This document shows positions 1 through 14,946 of a DNA stretch of 64,000 nucleotides, piece after piece (positions within the stretch are counted from its first letter, which is position 1; every line of letters begins with the position of its first letter). A model generated the notes under the pieces. It was not told the origin of the DNA, ran no database searches, and saw only the letters and a program-made list of their open reading frames with translations. The position numbers were made by a program, and so were the translations under genes. The DNA is from Ceratobasidium sp. AG-K (lineage: Eukaryota > Basidiomycota > Agaricomycetes > Cantharellales > Ceratobasidiaceae): positions 6,572,001-6,636,000 of the forward strand of contig JAWNGF010000002.1 in the NCBI GenBank assembly GCA_037039685.1, given 5' to 3'.

Positions 1-670
1 CCTTTGTTAAGCCCGTATCTGCAGACCAGAGGGCTAAACACTAATCCCAACTTGCAGAAATGGACTGATGCGCACACTTAGCATGTTCATCTGACCAACG
101 TGAAAAACGGCTCCGTTGGTATCACTAAGTGTGCATAAAGCAGCGTCAAGACCAAACCGGATTCAAGTGGCACATGCAATCAGAAGGCCATCAGTGACAG
201 GTGCTGGTGGTTGGGGAGAATGGCGGCTGCCACATCGCCGACTTTTCCGGACACCCGTCAAGGAAATGGCCGCACTTGTGGCAAAGTTCAAATGGCACGA
301 AGCCAGGTTAGCGGTCAGCTCAATGCTAGGAGGTGCCCCACTAACAAATCTTCAATCTAGCTATAATGGTATGCAGGGTTAACTGATCAGCTACATGCGG
401 TCTGAAAACCCACACCAAACCACCGGAGGCCCTCGATTGGTTCAACCAAGTTATTTCTGGTTAGACTAAGCCTGCACTCTGATGACAATTTGCTTGAAGA
501 CTCACCATGGTTGTGCTTAGAAAACTGATGTTGGTCATCAGACGTTGCAAACGGATGCTCTTGCGCATCATTGACTTTTCCAAGGGAGACATCTTTTCAG
601 AGATTACCCTTGGCCATTGTGTAGGACATATTTATAGGGACCTTGTTGTAACAATCACCCCTATCCCCAG
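1..670. other. No gene recognised
   Basis: Only short ORFs without protein-like composition are present. The stretch ends at the ATG of the downstream gene (671), so its last part should hold that gene's promoter and 5' leader, but I see no clear TATA box. Confidence 0.4.
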
Positions 671-3600
671 ATGTCCCCATCCCGACTCGACGAACTGCAC
701 ACCAAACTCAACGCTGCGACCGCTGCTGTTTCCACTGAGGCATTTGAACCAACGACCACTGCATCAGTAAGTTTCATCTTTAGCACCAGTGATACCATGG
801 ACTGACGGTTGTGATTAGGGAGTTGCACACAGTCACGCTTTGTTTGACACTGGTCCCAATGATGCTGACTCGTCTGCGCTCGGGCGTTCTTGCCGCAAGA
901 AACAGTACACTGAGAAAGGGCTCGCGTATGGTAAGTTTATTGGTGTCTTGCTAGATATTTGCCTCACCCACTCCGGTAATGCAGCAAGCGACATGGAACG
1001 GACCAAAAAAAGTTTGGCACGCACTCTCCGGACCAAGGAGCGGAATGCCCAAGATGCCCAACAACGTAAGTGCACCATATATTAGTGCTCTCGACTTGCA
1101 TTTGACCGCCCATTCAGCTTGCAGTCAGCCATCAACGCCGGCTCCTTCGCAAACTCACCATGAAACACAATGGGAGACGATTTCATTCGAACAAGCCGCA
1201 CTCCTCAGTGCACTTGCCTTGCAAGTCAACTACCCCATCGGCGACCTTTCCACGCAAGAGCTCATTGGGTTATTTGAGGATATTTGCGACAGTCAAGCGT
1301 CGCAACGTGAATCTCAGGTCAAACAAACTCAGGTATGTGCCTATAGTCATTTTGCTTGGCCTCGACTGATGTGCCACTAGGTTGCTAAGCATGTTGCAAC
1401 GCCACTAGGCATCGGCAGGGGGTTCCACTGTGATGTAAACCCGCCCATTGGTAAGTTTGGGCTCGGTTGTCTCCCTAGCTGAAAACTAATTGGTTGGCAC
1501 TCAAATGTAGTATCGAATCCTCTGCCTGTAGTGGAGGCTGCTATCATCGACATAACTACTTCCAACACCAATACTGAATCTGAATCTGGGGATGAGACTG
1601 ATGCCAAACATCACCGATCCAAGCGAGCCCGTATCACTACGATTGACAATACTGACACCGAATCTGAGTCGGAGCTCGAAGCTCCGACACTTGTCCCTGC
1701 TCAACCCGCTTCCAACCTCGTTAGACCAAATGCCCAGCCAGAGGCACCTGGTAGTCCCAGCAATCCACCCAGCCTGTTGGATGGTGCTCCAGCCCCCAAT
1801 GTCACTCGGACCTATGGCAAATCGAGGACTCATGTCGTTTCATCTCCAGCCCCCGGGCCACAATGCCATCAACAGCTCGAAAGTTCTCCCTCGCTTGGCG
1901 CCTGGCAATCCGATCCACCAAATCTCTCTGCTCTGCCCGCTCCATCCAATCTCTCTGCCCACCGTACTACCGTTGTTCCTAGCTCCACACCTTCCATCGA
2001 GCCACGTGAGCCCCAATCATCCGATCTTGTTTTGTCTCACCCACCCTCATCAGCCCCCGGCACTCGTCCACGCAAACGCAAAACCAAGCGGTCAAAGGCA
2101 AAGCAGGTGGCCACCACCAACATTGCACCAGCTGCGACCTTCAGCTCTGGCCAGTCTGCACCCCGCTTTGTCACCCTCCCCACTCGGTTGGACACCCCTG
2201 ACGCTGGCTGTACAGTCGCCAACGCTCGGACTGACATGATTGCAAATGCATATGAGCGACTAATGGGGCTCGCCGCATCGGTCATCGGTCAGCCGGATGT
2301 GTCTCACAGGCAGCAGCCTGCAGTGACGCCGTCCGAGGCCCGGTCGTCGAACCCTTCTGGAAGCCGGACTGCAAGGTCGAAGGCGCCCAAGGTGGCAATG
2401 GGGGATGATGAGGCTGAGCGTCAAGCCGTCCTGGCACGGACGAGCGGAAAACGAGTGGTGAGTGTAGATTTTACGCTCCATATCTATCCACTAGTACTTA
2501 CTTTGTAGTCCGGTCGGAAACCCAAGCCACTTACGAGTGATTTTGATGGATACGAGCGACAGGTCCTAATATTAGCTAAACTATTGCTATTTGCATACTC
2601 CCTTGCTTACGGGCCCTATCTTACACGAGAGACATACCTTTCGTGGGCTCCTCTAATCTACGAGAGACATACCTTTCGTGGGCTCCTCTAATCTACGAGA
2701 TTGCCTGGTTTCACTCCTTCCCAGCGGTCGCGTTTCAAACCCCATCGTCCGAGGTATACGAAGTGGTAAGTGGTCATTTCGAAAGTGTTTGGAAAGGCAT
2801 TCAACTTCAATTTCTAGATGATGAATAACCTTGCCACACTTCGAGGGAACGTAAAGGGTTGGCTTCGGCCAATTCTGGAGCACGAGCTTGGCCTTCGCAA
2901 GCCGACATTGAGTGATGCCGACGTTCAGCACAATCTTCGCATCTTCAAAGCGCTCTACCCGAACCACTTCCATTGCAAGGTTCGTTCGATTTGCCAGATC
3001 GGCCGCTAATCGAACATCTTCTAACTTATGAAATATCACTCACAGGACCCCGAGCGCCGCAAAGGCCATTATGAAGCCAATCTTCTTGCTCGGAGCATTG
3101 GTGCTGCCCTATTCAACGGGCCCCACGCAATCGGGGTGATGTTTCGGGATTTTTTCGACCCAATGCCTCTGATTACGGTTGCATATGTGCTCGCGAATGT
3201 ATGTTGGCTCGTGTTTTCGACCTTAACCAATTGGCTGACCTCTCTTTAGATTCAATTCTGCCTCGAGGAATGGAGCACTGGCCAGTTCAAGCCCTCGGAC
3301 CTCAAATCCGGCCATATGCCCGACAAGTACCTAATGCAAATGAAAAACTTGAAGAATTTCCGCTTGGTGGCGGAATCACGTTGCTTTCGGTTACAACAGA
3401 ACTGGCTCAAGTATGGACTGTGAGTACTTGCGTTCTGGGAAACACGACGCACTGTTTACTAATATTTTAACTCAGTATTTACTCGGGTGCCTCGCTCGTG
3501 GATGCTCCTGAGCCTGCCGACGACCTCATCGATATCCACGAATTCCGCCCCGACACGTCCGACTCCGACTCCGACTCCGAATCCAACTCTGAATCTGTTC

Positions 3601-3695
3601 GTGATGCAAGAGATTCGTCTGAGCCTCTCCCGGAAGTCGACGAGAATGGCCGTTATACCGTGCAAGCCAAGGGAAAGGGCCGTGCGATTGATTAG
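671..3695 (+). pseudogene. DUF6532-type gene, frameshifted by a 35-bp duplication
   Basis: Exons that splice in frame with GT-AG introns of 48-66 bp are 671-766, 819-930, 985-1065, 1118-1332, 1381-1450, 1511-2457, 2509-2765, 2818-2979, 3046-3198, 3250-3419 and 3476-3695. Without the duplication in exon 7 they sum to 2448 nt, exactly 815 codons plus stop. The N-terminal half is Ser/Pro/Thr-rich and disordered, with basic clusters. The C-terminal part (2509-3480) has the pattern of the basidiomycete DUF6532 family: an RGNVKGW segment, a KDPERRKGHY segment, then FFDPMPLITVAYVLA and a CLEEWSTGQF helix. It ends in an acidic Ser/Asp-rich tail. The duplication puts exon 7 out of frame and a stop follows quickly. 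A donor-like GTACGT overlaps the stop codon, so the ancestral protein may have run into 3757-3822. Function is unknown; the family is common near transposons in such genomes. The family call is from memory of its conserved pattern. Confidence 0.72.
2625..2694 (+). repeat. 35-bp perfect tandem duplication inside a coding exon
   Basis: The unit at 2625-2659 is repeated exactly at 2660-2694, and a six-base partial third unit follows. Copy 1 reads in the upstream frame and copy 2 in the downstream frame. Because 35 is not a multiple of three, the host exon is frameshifted. Confidence 0.95.
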
Positions 3696-5732
3696 TACGT
3701 AGCTTGCATTTCGTGTACCACCCCCCGACTCATTTCATCTGCTCAGATTTCGCAGGTCGTCCCTCGTTCGAACCCCTCCTGAAACCTCTATTGCTTCCAT
3801 CATCCCGAGTCCCGCGGTAAAGCCTTGTATACACGTTTAAGGCTCGGATTCTGTTCCAGAATGTGTGCTCGTATTCCCAATTTCCCTGTCGTCTCTGAGC
3901 TCCCTGGTCGCCAGCTGCTCTGCAGCGACACGTCTGATTTCTTGGTTCTCAGTGCGTTACCGGGGCTTACTCGGGCCATCTACTCCTGCTTCTGTTCGTG
4001 TTCAATTTCTAGTTACATCCCCCGGTCTCTCTCCCTTTCTGCGGCTTGGTTTTTGTCAGGTGTCGTCGATATACACGAGACACACCTAGATCCCGCTTCT
4101 CGCTTCCCACGCCTCCTTGTTAATTAGTGAACCAATTGAAGAATGAATTGAATTATTTACTACTAGTATACTATCTATCCATCGAACAACGTTCGCGTGA
4201 TGGCCTATCAAGTGAGTCGTCAAGTTGCAAATTGAAACCTTAGAACTGACCACATAAAACGGTTCACGCCCACATTGTTAGAAGATGTACCTCTGATTGT
4301 AGAGGCATTTCTTTTTCCAGAACTATAAACGCTCGTTGACAATACACCCTCCGGCGGTTTTTTCCACCATTCCCCCCAATTCCGGTCCTCCTGCACCGCT
4401 TATTATATATTCGAGCTTTACAGTTTTGTAATGTGGCCTGACCTCAATCAACCGGCAGTATATGTCTTGCACTCATGCATGTGCTCCGCGTCGGCCCACT
4501 CGTCGTGGCAATTCACCCGCACACACGGTGATTACACGATAGTCTGCAACATGACCGCCGGTGCTGGGTTTCCGTCCGCTCACGAGGTCAGATGGGCTCC
4601 AAACCTCGCCACCGAGCAGCAGGTGAGCACGCGACGTACTCCGTGAGCCACAACCTCGGCAAACAAGTACGCGATGTACCCCACGAGTTACAGCTGCAAG
4701 CCACGAGCACCTCACGAGCACGCAACCTGTCACGCGAGCTCCATCGACAAGCTCGTGGAGCTAGCCCAATCTCGTGGGCGCTCGCGACGTCTACTGAGGC
4801 GGGGGGGTGGCTCGTTCTTCTCGCACGCTAGTGAGTACTTACGAGCGCTCGCACGGAATTCATGGTTTTGCTGACGTTGGAGGTCAAGTGAGACCTCGTC
4901 TTCAGATGTGGTAACGTCGGGAGATACCTCGACTGGTCGTTGTTGAGGCGAATGCTCTGGGGTAGAGAGCTGTCCGTTTGAGGACGCAGAAGACACGGTG
5001 GGCAAGTAGAAAAAAACGATGTGAATGCCTAAGAGAGCCAATCAGGGCTCATAACCTATTGAGATATTACCGAGAACGTCTCGCACTCAATGATCTTCTT
5101 AGCTAAGCCGCGCAGTGGAAGTAGGACTACAAGGATTATGTATTGTGCGAATACGCAGTCGCTTCATATACACACATGAGTAGAACATGAGAGAAAGATA
5201 AGAAAACAATTAGTAACACGCATACGTGTACTATCAGTCAGCACAGAAATAATCAGTCAGCATATAGTGAGTCAATTCGCCACATTCGGTAGTAGGCGAC
5301 GTGTACATTCGATTCGCATATTCCATTCGATTCACAATATAATCAAGTTTTCTGAGGGTAGAGAGACATCATTTCTCCCACACCTAAACCACTTCATGCT
5401 TGTTTGGTCAGCTGTGGATTATAGGGTTAAATTAATATAGCAACGTAGGTCGTATAGTCTCAAGCAGGGCGGCGTGATAGTCTCCGATGCAAACTACACC
5501 CTGCACCGCATGTCTCTTATTCAAGCTCATGATCAGTCACATGGACGCTTACTACTGCGATTTCTAATGGTTGCGATTGCAAATGACGCAGCTGCCAGCA
5601 GACACCCTCAATTATTCTACGTTGTATTTCCTTCATAGAGAATGAAACTGTTTTTATTTACAGAAGATCGCTTTATTCACAAATGATGTGGGACAAATAT
5701 TGCTACCCTTATGAGAACCAGGGCCGGAACTT
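3696..5732. other. Intergenic; no gene recognised
   Basis: This stretch lies between the DUF6532-type gene and the stop codon of the convergent amylase gene. It contains only short shadow ORFs, an AT-rich patch (4130-4440) and a cluster of CACGAG/CTCGTG hexamers (listed separately). It should hold the 3' ends of both genes. Confidence 0.4.
4570..4800. repeat. CACGAG/CTCGTG-rich block, possible decayed fold-back element
   Basis: The hexamer CACGAG recurs about four times in the left part of this block, and its complement CTCGTG in the right part, with further GCTCGC/GCGAGC copies. The arrangement resembles the remains of a short fold-back repeat, but I could not define ends or a target duplication. 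Confidence 0.3.
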
Positions 5733-8316
<2,584 letters not shown>

Positions 8317-9438
8317 GCTACCACAACGAGTGAAAAAATGCGCTCGATATGCCGACCAAGTTTGCGTCGTGAGGAATTTATACGACCGCGTCGATTCAAC
8401 CCCGGTGGCATATCGAGATATCTCGTGTTGCCATCATCGTTCGCTAGTCTCCAGAATATCATGCGAGCGTATGGCTAACTCGCGGCTTGCTTCGCTCGGA
8501 GCGTTGTAACCCCATGACAGGATCGTGGGGATTGAATATGTTCCCAATTAGATCATTGAGCGCCGGGTGTGTGGCGTAGCGAGAAATAGAAACGCACATG
8601 TGCACAAGGAGATTAGCTCGGCATTTTGGAATATGTTGAAAGAAATCCATGCTCGGTCACTGGGTAGGTGCCTCGTTCCCTTGAGCCTTCCATTTAGCGT
8701 GTCACTAGGTCAGCAACGTAAGCCGCAGCAGCCTAACATTATAACTTCTTACACGCTCAAGCTAAATTACTGACCTTCTGACCTTGGAGAACCTGCTGAT
8801 CGAACGATGATTGCCAGCTAGCTTGATCGACTAGATATATGATCACCAACCTGGCTCAGAACTAGATGCTATTTACGTGGGAGGCGCTAGCGGCTCTTCC
8901 GGATCCGCTCCGAGCTTCGATCACTGGTTGAGGTGACGACTGCCCCATCAGGAAATTTGATCGATTTTCTATGCAGTGATCCGGATGTGGCATTCTGTCT
9001 CAACGATACAGTTGCCAGATAACCGCTACAGGACAGAGTCAAGAGATAGCTCGGCCGATGGTCAGCCGAGGGAAGTGACCTCGGCAGTCCAAGCAGAGGC
9101 AGGCTCAGGCTCAGCAAAGCTACACTTCTAATAAGCGCCGTTTGTCTTAATGTCGAAAACCCACCCTAGTGCAAACCTAGGAGACAACGGTCCTTGAAAC
9201 GGAAGGGCGATTACTGGGTGCCCGCAAATAATAATTTTGGAAAGAGACGAGTGGGGAACGCCACCGGGATGAGTTTCGGTTATATCTGGTCTGTCCTAAA
9301 TTTAGTTTATAGTTGTTGCCGCCGAGACAACGCATCGTATACAAAGCCGTGGAGAGCTAAATTTAGCAAGTTCTATCCTGTCAAATTTGTATCGTATCAG
9401 GTTAATCCACTTGACCCTATCAGCATCAAATTCAATTA
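8317..9438. other. Amylase upstream region; no gene recognised
   Basis: This holds the amylase promoter and intergenic DNA up to the left inverted repeat. ORFs here, including a 76-codon minus ORF at 8887-9117, lack family resemblance. Confidence 0.4.
8375..8382 (-). promoter_or_regulatory. TATA box of the amylase gene
   Basis: Reading the minus strand, TATAAATT lies about 60 bp upstream of the amylase ATG at 8316. This is a usual distance for a short 5' leader in a fungal gene. Confidence 0.5.
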
Positions 9439-10016
9439 CTGCGATTTGCAAAAGTACTCGCCACCAGGGTCCAACTTTTTCAAACTTTGGACGCCACCCA
9501 GAAAACACACTATAGCGGCCCAGGATATGATACATAGAGGGTCAAACATAGCTCACTTGGATCGCGCCCTCACTGCGCACAAAATGATGTAGCCCACATA
9601 TCGAAATTCGGAGTACTAAGAAACCCGCTCCCCAACTGTATTTCGACGTCTGTGTTGAAATCTATTATTTACATGTATATACACATTGAGCATTCCTGTA
9701 CAATCGAGACCAGCGTACGCGTACATTGCTTGTGCTTGTTTTGGTTTTCCGCCGTGTATATAAAGAGCTGGTACGATGTAGTTGTCCAATAGCCAATATA
9801 TTCATTTGTCTCATTACTCGGGCTGCGCTAAGCATTGTAGATACATTCAGTTGTATATCTACATTCTCATTTCTACAGTTTGCGTGACATTCAGAGAGAG
9901 TAAGAGTCTGAAAGTCTCCAGAAGTATTCAATAGCCGTGTATAAATCGATATGCAAAAAGAGCGGACCAATTTGGTGATGGTCAGGTGGGGATTGGGGCC
10001 CCCGGAATCCGCCGGA
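9439..10016. repeat. Outer part of left inverted repeat
   Basis: It is the reverse complement of about 54006-54362. Matches start at the GCGATTTGCAAAAGTACTCG block (9441), continue through the AATGATGTAGCCCACATATC block and end near 10000. Copies are diverged, with unrelated stretches, and the left copy carries an extra 228 bp (9650-9877). Confidence 0.75.
9650..9877. mobile_element. Small insertion inside the left inverted repeat
   Basis: These 228 bp are missing from the right repeat copy, where the empty site reads GACGTTTGCG. The insertion starts CTGTGTTGAAAT and ends ATTTCTACA, so its ends are weakly inverted. A 2-bp GT flank on each side could be a target duplication. It is probably a MITE. 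Confidence 0.45.
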
Positions 10017-10342
10017 GGAGATCGCTTCAGATGACGAGCAGAAACCGATTATATTGAATACATAACTACATATAATGAATCCCTCTAACGCGAGGGGTGG
10101 AGTTATACGCCCTATTGCCTTCACGAAGCTTAGACCGAAGCTCGAAAGTAGTACTGGCTTTGCCTCAGAACCAGCATCGTGGACATGCAAAGATCGTTCC
10201 ATAATAGCATATCAGCATACAAGACACATTATACACTAAATCAGAACTCCTTTTTATTATAATTTGCCTTACTTTGGTGTAACACAAGGGCAGTTTAACC
10301 AATTCTTTGACCACCAAGGTGAGAGCCCAACCCAGACCCTGC

Positions 10343-10868
10343 ACCTGTACCTCACCCAGACCCTATGCTTATTAGCCGAGGAGGTCTGATGGGGCTTTTC
10401 GGCTAATAAGGTCGTGTTTCCTAGGATTTTCGCATCTCCAGCGATATCTCCCAGATATGTGTCGAAACCACCAATATCTTCGCATCTCCCACTCATCTCT
10501 CCATGCCCCCGGCGCTAACACCCGGCACACTCTACGGCTTTTGTCGGCATCGACCGCCCGCCCTCGGCGCCGGCTTCTTCCTTCCGTTTTCGTCGTCCGT
10601 CGACACACAGGGAGCGCTCGTCGGCGCTAAGGGCACCAGGACACCGCTTGGCCGCCGGCCAAGGCTGATCAGCGGCGCCTAACTACAGCAACGTGGCTCA
10701 GCACGTCACATGCCCCATTGTCGCTGTCCGTGCACCCGTCCCCAACGCCATTCCTGTCGCCGTCATCGTCGCCGCCGCCACCACCTCACTGCCGGTCGAT
10801 AAAATTGCGATAAAATTGCGAAAAATTGCCCTAGACGACCGGATATATCATACCGGATATATCGACTG
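10343..10868. repeat. Inner part of left inverted repeat, 526 bp
   Basis: This is an almost exact reverse complement of 53146-53671, which is also 526 bp. It is GC-rich. It contains a 12-bp perfect hairpin stem (10368-10379 with 10399-10410) and ends in short repeats of ATAAAATTGCG and CCGGATATATC. It is separated from the outer repeat part by about 330 bp that is unrelated to the corresponding spacer on the right. Confidence 0.85.
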
Positions 10869-12013
10869 GATAACTCAACTGAATACACCTTGACAGGTGC
10901 ACAATCTCGTCCCCGCACCTGCCACCGACTCTGTTACCGCCACCGCTGCCGGTACTGCCGACCGATATCCGGTCTGTTGGACATCTACCGTATGTAATCT
11001 TCCTCATCTACTGTTTCGTTGTGCTTAAATTCTCATTTGGACGTGCATTACGACACGGGCGGCAGACACGATAACATCACTCCGCACCACGCTCAACTTG
11101 AACAAGCTCGCCGATCAGTACCGAGCGCTCGTGTAGCGGATTATCGTGTGTCCTTGTACACTAGCGGGCTATCTCGGGTGCCGTCCGTCGAACAAGTAGG
11201 CAGGGGAACTATACTACTACCTACGTCATGGTGAGTAACTAGGTGAGTCTTACCTTTCCACTCCAGGGCAACCATCTAGCGTTTACAAGCTATCAGTACG
11301 TTATCGCCAAACTGGAACATCACTGTGGATGCAACCAAGACCAAACGCAACGTCCGACCGACCCCCTCAATCCTTTCCCATACAGTGCCTTTGCATCCCG
11401 CCCCATGTCCTGCCCTCTCCCTCGCGCTTGTTGAGCGTCGCCACTATACGGAAACCTTTCCAGTGCGTCCAGCGCGTTGCCGAGGTAGCTTCGATCCATC
11501 CCAGGATATAAAGCTGGAGGGTTTCATTTATATCGTAAGCCTCGTCGTTTTAGAATATTATTATCTCTTCTCTTAGGCTCGGGCGGCTTGTAATTTACAT
11601 ACGGGCCGATTTGATTTAATGTCAGTAATACTATGCCTTGGCTATACCGGCGTGTGCTGCGATATTGGACGGCTTTCTTATGGCTTGGGGCAAGTATCGC
11701 GCACGAGTCTGAATAATCTGCTAAATAGCATTTGTGTACGCGCACTAGCGAAGTTTACAGTAAACAAAAGCTACGTGGGCATCAAAATAATCGATTTTTG
11801 AGTAAGGAGGGGTAATGGTCCAAAAATTGCTCATAGGGCATACGATCAGCCTCGAGAATACTTATAAGAAACCCCCCAAATTTCCAAAACTATGCGGCGG
11901 CGTACAGGGTAATTGATAGGGGAATGATGTCCACTGTTGAGCGAGACCCCAGTCAGTTTGGCACACTTCTAACTTGGTGACAAATGACGTACACCATTTC
12001 TAACCTTTGCGCC
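10869..12013. other. Non-coding stretch inside the KDZ-type element
   Basis: Only short ORFs are present, with no conserved motif. It lies between the left inverted repeat and the 3' end of the minus-strand passenger gene. Confidence 0.4.
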
Positions 12014-13309
12014 CTACTCAGTATCTTCGTGAGGCGCCTTTTCAAAGTGGCACACTCCGGACTTGAGCTGCGCGACGAGCTTAAGAAGGTCCTTGTTACC
12101 TATGGTGCTAGGATTACGAATCGCTCCAATATCCTCCGGCCATCCCACCAAGTTAACCCCGTACTTTCGGCACACACATTCCTCGGAGTCGGCGTATTTC
12201 ATCCTCCCAATTCGCTCATTAGGGTGGGCAGCGTCTTCTACTCCAACGAATTAGCAGCTTGACTGATTGCTATATGGAGAGGCTTACGTAGACTCTGGAG
12301 CAACAGCGAAGAAACCTGTGCCCTCAACTCAGATTGGAGGTCTTTATGGCTCTTGGCAATGCCTGTACTCATTAGGCGACAATAAACCAATAAATATGTT
12401 AGATACATACCTTTGGACCCCGTCTGTGCAAACGTCTGAAAATCCAGCAGGAAGTTGTTGATATTAAGCTTCATTGGGCCCTCTAAGAACTCAAGTCCTT
12501 TTGTCGTATAAACGGCTTGAAGGACTGGATGATCGCGATTACTTCCGTTAACATAGAAACAGAGGGCTTCAATTTCGCATGAGAAATTAAGCTCTTTGAC
12601 CTATGCTTCCGTTTGAACTTTTTGAAACCCCCTCGTTGAGAGACACTCACTGCGACGTCAAATGCTCGAATGACCTTGTCCGAGTGTTGAGCGCGTGCAC
12701 AAGGGTTTTTGTGAACATGCCCCCGTTTTGCCTCCTGCTCGGCCTCCATCTCCTCACGTGCGGCCTGGATGACTTCGGGATCAGCATCGCGGTAGGATAT
12801 ATAGTCGTTCTGCGTTGCATCAAAGCTTCGAGACTGGCTAGCCTCCTCTTCGACAATCCATGTTTTAGCTTCGAGTAGTTTATGATATAACACTGTCACT
12901 TACTTCGCTGTTTACTCTGCATACGCCGGAAGGCGTTGTACGAATTGATCTTCCTCTTAGTGATACCGAACTTGTTCTTTACAAGTGCGCGCGATTGGAT
13001 TTTGAGTGGCGACTTGTGGAATTCTTTTCCAAGCTCAGCGATTTCCCCCACAAATTTGTTTCTTGCTGCAAGGAGCTTCGAGTCCAAAGCCTTTTGCCTT
13101 TCGCGGAGCTTTTCGCGATGGACCGCTCGTGGTGAGCGTTTCTTGTATTTCAATAGGGGGAGCGCGGCCGAGAGTGTTGGCATTGACGAGGATTGGGATG
13201 ACTGGGGCAGGGTGGTTGGTGGCACCCCAGGAGCGGACGCTGGGGTGTGCTGGGGTATTGCTGTGGCTGATGCTGGCGCCACACGATGGGAAAGACTCTC
13301 GACGACCAT
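12014..13309 (-). CDS. Five-exon passenger gene of unknown function
   Basis: The model is complement(join(12014..12237, 12288..12362, 12411..12600, 12651..12847, 12904..13309)), 1092 nt and 363 aa, with introns of 48-56 bp. The first intron could instead be 35 bp and would stay in frame. The first exon has a Pro/Ser-rich start, then a basic helical stretch (KKRSPRAVHREKLRERQKAL) and KINSYNAFRRMQ. The middle is acidic (AAREEMEAEQE). The C-terminal part carries the segments EALCFYVNGSN, CRKYGVNLVGWP, IRNPSTIG and GVCHFEK. I recall similar KYGV.LVGWP proteins in agaricomycete genomes but know no function. All splice frames are open, unlike the neighbouring broken transposase. It does not show the metal-binding pattern of TET/JBP dioxygenases, known partners of fungal KDZ elements. 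Confidence 0.75.
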
Positions 13310-14941
13310 CTGCTGACTTTAAGGGGGTACTAGGGAACGGGGAGCACACAGGGGGTGGGATGGAGCAGTATAGGATGTCTGAACCCAGCAACACACTTAA
13401 TTGAGCCTCGTAATCGAGTGAGAGTGTCCCTTCTCAGGACGCTATATCATAAACAGGACAGCAATCGAATTAGGTTGAGTATATGCTATGTTGATGACGA
13501 ATGCAGATGTTTACCAGCTAAATAAGAGTAGATCGCTCTCTTTTGGACAAGCCTACAGATCTCTATACCCCGCTGGATTGTGGGGAATGATTGCATGCGG
13601 ATATAACCGGTGTCAAAATTTTAAACAAACGGTGACGGTGTTCGAGCCGGTTTTGGATGTCAATGGCGGTGATGTTTACTGTGTCGTCTTGTGGGCTCCG
13701 AGTGTATTTGATTTGTGTTACGGGTAGGTTTGGGGGGTCAAAATTTTATCATTATTGCGAATGCCAGGCCAAGAAACAACTATACAACAGATGTCATAGC
13801 CAGATCAACGAGAACACAAAAAATAAGCAAATTAAAGCGACTCTGACAACAAGTTATTGTCAGAACTGACAAGTTCGATATGGTTGCCTGGAATGACCAT
13901 GTTCCTGTTGGTTAGCTTAGCAATATAGTGTGACGACTCCGGACTTACTGCTCAATGACATACGCCTGCTTGGTGGACTAGCAGGTTGGACTTGGTCATG
14001 GTCAGGGCTGGGAGAGCAAGATGGTGCTGGATGGTCGGACGCATCCGGCTTGGAGTCACCAATTGACTTGGCAAGCTGAACAAAGTAGCACCTGGTTGAA
14101 GGCATTGGCAGCAAGAAACAAGCAAATTCTACTGAAACTTACCATTCACCGCCAGGTCAAAGCATCCTATGATATGACTCCAGCTCTGTGACAAGTTTGG
14201 CGACCTGCGCTGGCTTGCCAGCTTGCAAATCCCTAATTTTGTCAAAGAAGCCTGGGGGGAATATGAGGCTGTCCCTCCTGCGGCCAATGTGGTCGGGTCT
14301 TGCATAAAAAACATTCAGAGTGAGGGTGCAGCAGCAAAGGAACCACTTACATTGGCTCCTCATATATCCAAGCAAGTCACTGTCGCTCCGCAAGGGAGGC
14401 AACTGGTTCAACCTCCTTGCTCTTCATGAATAATATGGGTCGGTTTCCTTCAAGACGCCCACGTTGGCTAGTAAGGTAGTGTGTGTTAGCTCGTTACATT
14501 TTCCAATGCCAACGCAATACGTACATGGTACAATAGATATCTTTGTACCTTTGGCAACACAGGTAGGCTTTGTGTGCAATCTTATTGATATCTTCCTTGA
14601 GCTGGCGGAGCCTGTGGAGGTTGTCAAAATGATCAGTGGTAAATACAACTCCACCAGGGATATAAGAAATAATCTTAAGATACTGTTTGTTAAGCTGAGA
14701 ACAATGCAGTTGCTGCCAGAACTCATGTCAAATAACGGCTGTTTTGCAAGTGGGACCTCAGGCAAGTTTCCAGGCTCGGTTAACCAATCCATGATGGAGT
14801 GGAGCATTGAGGGGGCGTGTAGTGACCTGCCGCACAACAAGTGCTGGTTTATTGTTGTGTAGAGGATATCCACATGGCCATCAAAAGAATATATCAAGTC
14901 ACTCGTAGTTTTGGTGTGTGGGTTTGGCCTGCGCACACCAG
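13310..14941 (-). other. Decayed or unassigned segment left of retrotransposon A
   Basis: The largest open frame is 14424-14978 on the minus strand, about 184 codons, whose start runs into the LTR. Another frame in 14560-14700 reads as a helical protein-like stretch (HFDNLHRLRQLKEDI). With 48114-48620 this was one continuous stretch before A inserted. Short readable pieces but no full set of exons suggest a degraded passenger gene. No family was recognised. Confidence 0.35.
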
Positions 14942-14946
14942 CCACA
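14942..14946. repeat. Target-site duplication of element A, left copy (CCACA)
   Basis: CCACA directly precedes the left LTR and recurs at 48109-48113 directly after the right LTR. A 5-bp duplication is usual for Ty3/gypsy integrases. Confidence 0.9.

Noticed and set aside
1501..2481. Minus-strand ORFs within exon 6 of the DUF6532-type gene
   Set aside because: The plus-strand exon fits a consistent eleven-exon model; these are shadows.
8887..9117. Small leucine-rich secreted protein on the minus strand
   Set aside because: The ORF is short and has no conserved neighbour, promoter or motif; probably chance.
10343..10868. Solo LTR or Helitron end
   Set aside because: The inner inverted repeat has a hairpin, but no TG...CA ends with a 5-bp duplication and no CTRR terminus after the hairpin.
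12014..13309. TET/JBP dioxygenase as the KDZ passenger
   Set aside because: TET/JBP genes are known partners of fungal KDZ elements, but no HxD...H iron-binding pattern is visible in this protein.
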